Of a stretch of 64,000 bases of DNA, positions 57,755 through 64,000 are shown piece by piece (the stretch's first letter is position 1; each line of letters begins with the position of its first letter). The notes below the pieces were generated by a model that worked only from the letters and a program-made list of their open reading frames with translations, ran no database searches and was not told the DNA's origin. The stretch is from positions 31,663,102-31,727,101 of the forward strand of contig CM055280.1 of assembly GCA_029237695.1 (NCBI GenBank). The letters are read 5' to 3'. A program made the position numbers and the translations under genes. This DNA comes from Conchocele bisecta (lineage: Eukaryota; Mollusca; Bivalvia; Lucinida; Thyasiridae).

Positions 57755-58455
57755 GCGCCCGCTTGCGGATAGCGCGACATAGTCGGCGTACGTTCTTCCG
57801 TACGTCCGTGTGTGTGGGTTTGCATTAAAGTTTTCGGGTACCTCTTATCTGTGCAACCGTTAGTCGGATTGACTTGAAAGTCCATATACCTATTAATCAT
57901 CATCCATATTTATACCACACCCATGCGACCCTTATGCCCAAGGTCAATGTCAAATCACTTAGAGATTTGCGTTAACGTTATTTTTCAAATATTTCCGTTA
58001 AATTTGCCTGGTCCCCTTATCTCTGCAACCATAAGTCGGATTTACTTCAAACTTTGTATACTTTTCTCATCATCCATATTTCCATTCCATATCACATCCA
58101 AGCGGCCTTGATACCCAAGGTCAATGTCAAATTACAAGGTCGGGTACCAAATATCTCTGCAACAATAAGTCGGATTGACTTTAAACTTCTTAACCTTCAT
58201 CCATATTTTTATTCTATCGCCCACCCATGTCATCTTCATGCTCAGGGTAAAGGCCAAATTACTTAGACATTTGTGTTAAAGTTTTTGAAATATTTGTGGT
58301 AAAAGTTGTTCTTACGGTGAAGTACCAATATCTTTGCAAACTTAAGTTGGATTATCTTGATATTGCGTGACATATAGTGGCACTTTGGCGTCCATACGTG
58401 TGTCCAGATTTTCATTTGTATTCCCTATCCAGCACTCGTAGGGTGCGACATGCGG
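57755..58455. repeat. Diverged tandem repeat with AAGTCGGATTGACTT units
   Basis: It opens TGTCGCGCCCGCTTGCGGAT. Four loose units follow, each with CTCTGCAACCATAAGTCGGA, CTTCAAACTTTGTATA, CATCCATATTT and CAAGGTCAATGTCAAATTAC, spaced roughly 140-180 bp. It resembles the GTCGGATCGACTTCAAA block at 44.9-48 kb. No gene. Confidence 0.72.
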
Positions 58456-58471
58456 GCCGCGTCCATCTACA

Positions 58472-58733
58472 TGTAGTACTATGTATTCCCGAAACGAAAT
58501 ATCTCTAAAGATATCTAGATTTGTGAATTAGGTATATTATTTAACCAAATAGACTATATATTGTTCCATGAATATATATCTTGTATTACAATAGAGATAT
58601 CTCAATATAAGATTTGAATAAGATTTCCATTGGTTCACTAAGAATAAGATATTTCTTTGATATTAATATATCTGTTTGACCATTCAAAGTAATAGATAAT
58701 TATCTTGTTTCGGGAATAAGTAGTACATTGAAC
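58472..58733. mobile_element. AT-rich MITE with ATTCCCGAAACAAGATA termini
   Basis: TAGTACTATGTATTCCCGAA at the left is mirrored by CTTGTTTCGGGAATAAGTAG at the right, with repeated AGATATCT-type palindromes inside. Related to 37312-37510. GGCACGCCGT lies just outside in both places. Confidence 0.72.
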
Positions 58734-59044
58734 ACGGCGTGCCATAGAGTTGTCGCGTGAAATGAACATGATTTGCTATTGCACATTTTCATTGTAGCGA
58801 TTCGGTCATCGTACTACATGTACCTGATCATAATACAGTTACAAATGTATACATATAAACTGGTACGTGTAGCTGGGCTCGTGATTTATTTAACACAGTA
58901 CATGTGCACAGAACGGATATATGCCATTCCTTATGTTTACATATGGGACGTCTGCATATGGAAAAAATGCAACAGCCTGTGCGAACTTGTCTTATCCAAA
59001 GATGTTTACTAATGAAATAAAGGTACAACCAGGAGCGGACTATA
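58734..59044. other. Unassigned sequence
   Basis: Opposing short open frames without recognisable domains. Confidence 0.45.
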
Positions 59045-59159
59045 TAAGGTTGGTGTTCCCTTATTGGAGCCCCATGTAATGTCAATGGAAATCAAACGAA
59101 AAAATGTATAAAAAAAAGTTACTTACAAATATAATTTATATCTACATGTTTATTATATA

Positions 59160-60672
59160 CTGAAAGGATAAATAAACGCAGGGTACAATATACGCAATAA
59201 TTATTTAAATGCTTGGCTTAAAATTATGAAAACCGGTCAGGCCACTATCTTGGTCACTGTGCACCCAAACAGGTGCCTAAAGTTACTCAACCGTGTAATG
59301 CACCGTACCACATAGAGAAAGTGATAAAAAGCCAAAAACACGTGCAGCATGATGATGATAAGTTCGTCAAAACATTTTGTCATACCACTTGATACGCTTG
59401 AGGTATACACATCGTTTTCCGCTATTTACACTGAATTTATAGCTCTCACAATCATGGTACGTCTGACGGAAGTTCAGAGGGGTCAGGCTATTGCATTGCT
59501 AATGCAAGGTCAAACGCAACAGCAGGTTGCTATGCAGTTCGGTGTGAATGTTTCCACCATAGACACATGATAGAACGTATTGTCCGTCGTCTGAGAGAGA
59601 CCGGAATGGTTGCCGACCGACCGAGATCGGGACGTCCGCGTGTAACGTCTCGCCCACCTACGTAATCGCCACGTTACTGCCACTGAAACCGCTATTAACA
59701 CGGTAGGCAATCATAATCGCCACATTCACCACAAAACTGTAAGAAATCGATTGCGCGAGGTTGGTCTGCGAGCACGTCGTCCCTACGTTGGTCTGCCTCT
59801 CACTCGTGCACGTCGCGCGCGTCGTATGGCTTGGTTGGCGGCACATGCTCCCAGACGATTTCCAATGAGGCAATGGAGACAATTCTTTTTCACAGATGAG
59901 TCCCGGTTCACTCTTTTTCGTCCGGACGGTCGACGTCGTGTATACCGACGTCATGGGGAACGCTTCGCCGACGCTTGCGTTCTTGAGAGGGCTAGGTTTG
60001 GGGGTGGCTCGGTTATGGTCTGGGGAGGGATATCTCATGGGGTAAAGTCATCGTTGATTGTGGTAGCCGGGAATTTAACCGCCGTAAGATATAGGGATGA
60101 AATCCTCCGCCCGGTTGTTGTTCCATTTGTGCAACAGCGTCAACTAATTTTCCAGCATGATAATGCCCGGCCCCATGTAGCCATAGTTTGTCAATACGTT
60201 CTCGCTGACCATAACATTAACCTACTCGACTGGCCAGCGTACAGTCCCGATTTGTCCCCAATCGAACATCTGTGGGACGAACTTGACAGGAGGATAATGG
60301 GGTGTCGGAATACCCCTTCTAATCTCGACCAACTAAGGACTGCATTGTTGGAAGAGTGGAACAATATCCCAATAAGAAGGATAAATGCACTGATGAATTT
60401 CATGCACAAGAGAATCAGGGCTGTGACACATGTGCGAGGGGTGAGGGCATGCGAGATACTGACAAAACAGTGGATTTCACTGTGCGATATTGCGGGGTAC
60501 CGTCAATTGTGATTCAATTACTAATGAATTATCTGTCAAAACCTAATGCAATTTTGGTAATGTTTTGACTAAAGATGTTTTTTTAATACTCATATAAAAT
60601 ATTGTATATAACAGCAAACACATCACTTTAAATCACCTCAAATGTTTAACCTGCGTTTCTTTATCCTTTCAG
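59160..60672 (+). mobile_element. Tc1-type transposon
   Basis: 1513 bp flanked by TA (59158-59159 and 60673-60674). Terminal inverted repeats are CTGAAAGGATAAATAAACGC at the left and GCGTTTCTTTATCCTTTCAG at the right. Length and target site are right for Tc1/mariner. The transposase gene inside is broken. Confidence 0.88.
59454..60512 (+). pseudogene. Tc1 transposase, frameshifted
   Basis: Start chosen at ATG 59454 (MVRLTEVQRGQAIALLMQGQ), the usual helix-turn-helix beginning; an upstream in-frame ATG at 59349 is less likely. The frame breaks near 59565. The second helix region with IERIVRRLRETG and the GRPRVTSR hook motif lies in the next frame. A further break near 59660 leads to the long frame ending at 60512. 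That frame holds the DD34E triad: FTDESRF, QHDNARPH and SPDLSPIEHLWDEL, with 34 residues between the second D and the E. Transposase would cut and paste the element at TA; with two frame breaks this copy is inactive. Confidence 0.9.
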
Positions 60673-60988
60673 TATATATTGGTGCTTGTCTTATTAGCAT
60701 GAAAATTACACAGTATGTTGTAGTTAGGAAATAATAGGCACAATGAGGTGTTTTCATGTGCACATGTTATCATTACATACACACCTGTTTGCACGTGTTG
60801 CCATCAAATTGTGTTTGTTGTTCGCAAACTACTGCAGTATTTCTCGGTTCGTTGCTGGGATGATACTTATATACATATACATTAAACGTGGATATGGAAT
60901 ATTTGTGTAGGTAACTTTATTTTTTTTAGCTAGATTTCTTGTTTGATTCCCATCGACTTTGCAGCTCCAATAAGGGAACATCTACATA

Positions 60989-61747
60989 ATTCTAATATCG
61001 TATGACACGAACTAGTATTATTGAAAAAGTATTAGTTGATTTTTTATTCGTGATGCATGTTGTTCCCATTTATCATTAAAATATGTTTAGCGAGATATGT
61101 ATTTTGTATATTACGCCATCCAAGTCTCCGTTTCAAATACACACTGATACATGTATATTCACACTGACGTGACATAAAAGGACAGGTAAATAATATAACA
61201 GCATACGACAAATTTTACCCGTAAGCCAAGTTGTTGGTTTATGGTTTGCGAACTTCTAGTACATGCTGGTTCACCTTAAAGCTTGCTGCCTAATCTGGTG
61301 CCACGCCACACTGTAGACTTGGTATTTTTATAATAATTACACAGGTATGACTTTGTGACTGCACTTGTGTGACTGAAACACGATATAATCTGCATTCATC
61401 AGATCAGTATCTGATGCCAGGCGCCATAGCTACAATCAAAGAAACACAAGTAAGAGATCGACAGGAAATTGCATACTACAACATGTACAAGTTGGAAGAC
61501 TAAACAATGTTGACAGCCCACTGCACGCACACACCCCTCCCAACCGACACTCACTAGCACGCTAATCATTTAGTTTCCGTTCATAAGTTAAGCCTCGTTT
61601 CATATGCTGGGCTTATACAGCCATATACATAATTATACACCCCACTCGTTATCATTTTGAAAAGGGGAAATGATGATGACAATGTAAATGCGTAGATTAT
61701 TCAAAAGTCTAAAATCATTTCTTAAACACACAGCTTAGTATATTTTT
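60989..61747. other. Unassigned sequence
   Basis: No exon or repeat is recognised in about 760 bp. Confidence 0.5.
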
Positions 61748-62030
61748 GGGGAGTACTTTGAAAATCGGCAGACTAGCCATTTTCAAAGTACTCCCGTCAG
61801 TGTGTCGAGGGGAGTACTTTGAAAATGGGCCGACTAGCTATTTTCAAACTACTTCCGTCTGTGTACCTGAAGGGAGTACTTTCAAAATGGACCGACTAGC
61901 CATTTTCAGACTACTCCCGTCAGTGTATCGAGGGGAGTACTTTGAAAATGGGCCGACTAGCCATTTTCAAACTACTCCCGTCTGTGTACCTGAGGGGAGT
62001 ACTTTGAAAATGGGGAGTACTTTGAAATTC
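61748..62030. repeat. 62-bp palindromic tandem repeat
   Basis: Units start GGGGAGTACTTTGAAAATGG at about 61748, 61809, 61871, 61932 and 61994. Within each unit the inverse CCATTTTCAAAGTACTCCCG follows after a 7-8 bp loop (CCGACTAG). Spacers alternate between TCAGTGTRTCGAG and TCTGTGTACCTGA. The open frame across it is a product of the repeat. The same 20-bp core opens each 185-bp unit at 56746-57490. Confidence 0.93.
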
Positions 62031-62696
62031 CGACACCGGCTCAGAAAGTATTCTCAACACGGGTACAGGTGAAATGTTCCGCTAGGGATTTCTTTCCTAC
62101 TGAATTGCGTATACCTCCATCGGCCATCAATGCCACAGGGAACACACGACTGTATCAATAACTTATATACATATATAACTATACTTATTAATACGTTGCC
62201 ACACAATTTGCCAAACAAACCTACCACAAACCTTTGTTCCCACCGCCGGACCTATAGAGGGCTTACACATCGTGTTCACGGACGTGAGAGGTATGGGAAT
62301 GGCGAAATCCCTTAGAAATGGTTAAATAGTCGATAAGTGTGGGCTACATGGGCTATATACAGGGGTATATACCGTATTTTCATTAAAATCGACCGGAAAA
62401 TGTCTGCAAAATTTGTAACGGCATGGTTTGTTTACACAGAGGAGACCACAAATCCTTAAATAACTTTGTTGTCACCGCATCTTTTAACAAAGTGTCTGCA
62501 TTCGTGTCTGCATTCGTAGATCTATGATATATTCCGTCGTGCCATAGGCTATATGGCTTCCTCGTGTTTTAAATTAAAATATTAATAAAAGAACGAAACC
62601 GCTAAACCTATTCGTCAACCTAAGTCTGCCGCTCACCTTTCACACGCTCCTCCCCCTGCTATGGAGTTCCACAGAAGTACATAGATGTCACATTAC
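62031..62696. other. Unassigned, probably intronic
   Basis: Lies next to the 3' side of the sushi exon at 62697. No exon or element is recognised. Confidence 0.45.
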
Positions 62697-62873
62697 CTTT
62701 AATGGTGCACGAGTGTGAGGTCGTGTTCCATTGTTCGTCTGCCCCACACGTGGCGGTGACGACGGCGTCGGGTTTGTATCCAGGGTTGCACGAGAACGTT
62801 GCTACGTTGTTATACTCCGTTCCGTCACTGGTGACCACGGCTCCATCGGTCGGTGCTGATAGTTCACCACAGT
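62697..62873 (-). CDS. CCP/sushi-domain exon
   Basis: A 177-bp minus-strand exon with acceptor TCTCTAG before 62873 and donor GTAATG after 62697. Both edges are phase 1. It encodes a complete sushi domain: CGELSAPTDG with Cys1, ATFSCNPGYKP with Cys2, ATCGADEQW with Cys3 and the conserved Trp, then SHSC with Cys4. It shares layout and splice phase with the exon at 34228-34407, but the residues differ outside the framework. I infer the same gene, reading leftward across an intron of about 28.3 kb (34408-62696). Two separate sushi genes are the alternative. Upstream exons must lie beyond 64000, since no signal peptide exon is seen here. Confidence 0.85.
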
Positions 62874-63286
62874 CTAGAGACAGCATTCATCGAAAAAACT
62901 GTAGCTGCGGATATATCACTCTGCAGAAACCCCCGCATCGTGCTACTGACGATACCGGATGTTGTTGAAGAGTTACGTGTCCGTAACTAAGATGAGTAAT
63001 ACTACTGTTTGTAACAGGTTTTGTTGCTATTGTTTTACTTTTTATATTATTTCACGGGCTGTTACTTTCCTTTGGACCGCATATTACTCGCATGCAAGGG
63101 TAATATTTACATGTAGCTGTACAACCTGCATGCCAGGTACATGTAAGGTACATACGTAGACTAGAATCACGATACCTTTAATGTCAGTTTTGTCATTTAT
63201 AACACACCTACTTTACCTGTTATGGTTAAATATGGCATTTCCTGTGACCTTTGCCCTCGCCACTTTATCGAAGATCAACAGTAGTA
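62874..63286. other. Unassigned, probably intronic
   Basis: No exon recognised. Short open frames lack domains. Confidence 0.45.
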
Positions 63287-63496
63287 CATCGCCGCCTGAT
63301 CTAATCTTACCAATATTTGTAAAGAAAAACATTGCAAATTGTCTAATATTATGCTTGAAATGAAGCAGCTTGATTGGCTGAGCGTGAACATTGCCTCAGA
63401 TGAGGCTCAGCCAATCAAACTGCTTGATTGCGAGTTGAGTTTGCCAATAGATGTTCAGAAACGTAAATATCCGGGCAAGATAATCGTAGGCGGGTG
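63287..63496. mobile_element. Palindromic MITE, family F (copy 5)
   Basis: GCCTGATCTAATCTTACC at the left is mirrored by GGCAAGATAATCGTAGGCGG at the right. The inner palindrome GCAGCTTGATTGGCTGAGC faces GGCTCAGCCAATCAAACTGC. No coding capacity. Confidence 0.75.
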
Positions 63497-64000
63497 TGTA
63501 AGTAATTCCGTGATAAAGGCATTGTGCCGCAACGTTGGACCAGTGGGTTTGAGAGTATATTTCGTTGAAAAGAAGCTGTAATTTCACATTGTCGGTGATA
63601 ACATATAACGTATCAACAGAACATTCATCTGTTGAACTAAACCTGTCTGAAGTATACATATTGTAATGGTTAATTAGCGACGATTAAGCTGGTCACCATT
63701 CTAAATAGGATTAACACGCAAAGCCACCATCTTGTTTTTCGTTTCCATGATTCATTCACAAATGATGATAAGAATATAAACACAATTGTAACGTTATAAT
63801 ATTATTTCGTAATCATTTCGATGAGTAATGTACCTAAAGGCTAAAAAAATTATTGATCAATTAAATGTCATGACTGTTGATTAAGGGATTTTACATCCAT
63901 GCATTTTCGAACTATGTTCTGTGGGCCAAAGAGTGTTTGATGTAATTCGGTTCTAACTTATCTCGCATTTGAAGGCGAAATTAACTAATTTAAGTTGATT
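63497..64000. other. Unassigned sequence
   Basis: No feature recognised up to the right edge. Confidence 0.5.

Larger units (their letters stand above)
59045..60988. mobile_element. Outer inverted-repeat element enclosing a Tc1
   Basis: TGTTCCCTTATTGGAGCCCC at 59054 and its inverse GCTCCAATAAGGGAACA at 60964-60980 extend inward through GGAAATCAAAC and GTTTGATTCCC, about 45 bp with gaps. The Tc1 element (59160-60672) sits inside at unequal distances from the two ends (about 115 and 310 bp), so it is a nested insertion. Confidence 0.7.

Noticed and set aside
61746..62072. 108-residue repetitive open frame
   Set aside because: It is the translation of the 62-bp palindromic array.

Overview
The window looks like a repeat-rich stretch of a eukaryotic, invertebrate nuclear genome. 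A bivalve mollusc is my best guess. The evidence is spliced exons of a sushi-domain membrane protein, a Gypsy element with a tRNA-Leu-type primer site (the arrangement I recall for bivalve Steamer-like elements), Tc1 and non-LTR relics, tRNA-derived SINE-like repeats, and many small palindromic DNA elements. There is no bacterial or phage gene organisation. Species cannot be fixed from sequence alone.

Layout. 1-12420 is one satellite array of a 34-bp monomer with higher-order structure of about 1.1-1.6 kb. 12421-33200 has no convincing host gene; it is a mosaic of short inverted-repeat elements (at least eight families, several with multiple copies), SINE-like fragments, microsatellites and unassigned AT-rich sequence. 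33241-34407 carries the last two exons of a minus-strand gene: a transmembrane exon ending in a stop, and a complete CCP/sushi exon. A second complete sushi exon lies at 62697-62873. All boundaries are phase 1, so I infer one gene reading right to left, with its 5' part beyond the right edge and an intron of about 28.3 kb between the two sushi exons.

That inferred intron is packed with mobile DNA. A Gypsy element spans 36316-44693, flanked by the 5-bp duplication ATTTG; its internal frames are broken. Its left LTR is split by a 3463-bp DNA transposon (36422-39884, 7-bp duplication CTAAGAC) that carries a two-exon gene with a C2H2 finger. Then come a 1.4-kb tandem duplication containing tRNA-like sequences (45.7-48.6 kb), a 398-bp terminal-repeat retrotransposon in miniature whose LTRs contain a tRNA-Lys-like promoter (49942-50339), a 5'-truncated non-LTR retrotransposon (50797-52364), a tRNA-like gene, a 21-bp array of bZIP-type motifs, a 185-bp array, a broken Tc1 element nested in another inverted-repeat element, and a 62-bp palindromic array.

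The only likely host gene is the sushi-domain membrane protein. Everything else is selfish or structural DNA. Many frame breaks are one-base changes, some at homopolymers, and part of the satellite (8.2-8.7 kb) shows clustered single-base indels, so consensus errors in the assembly could explain some of the broken frames.
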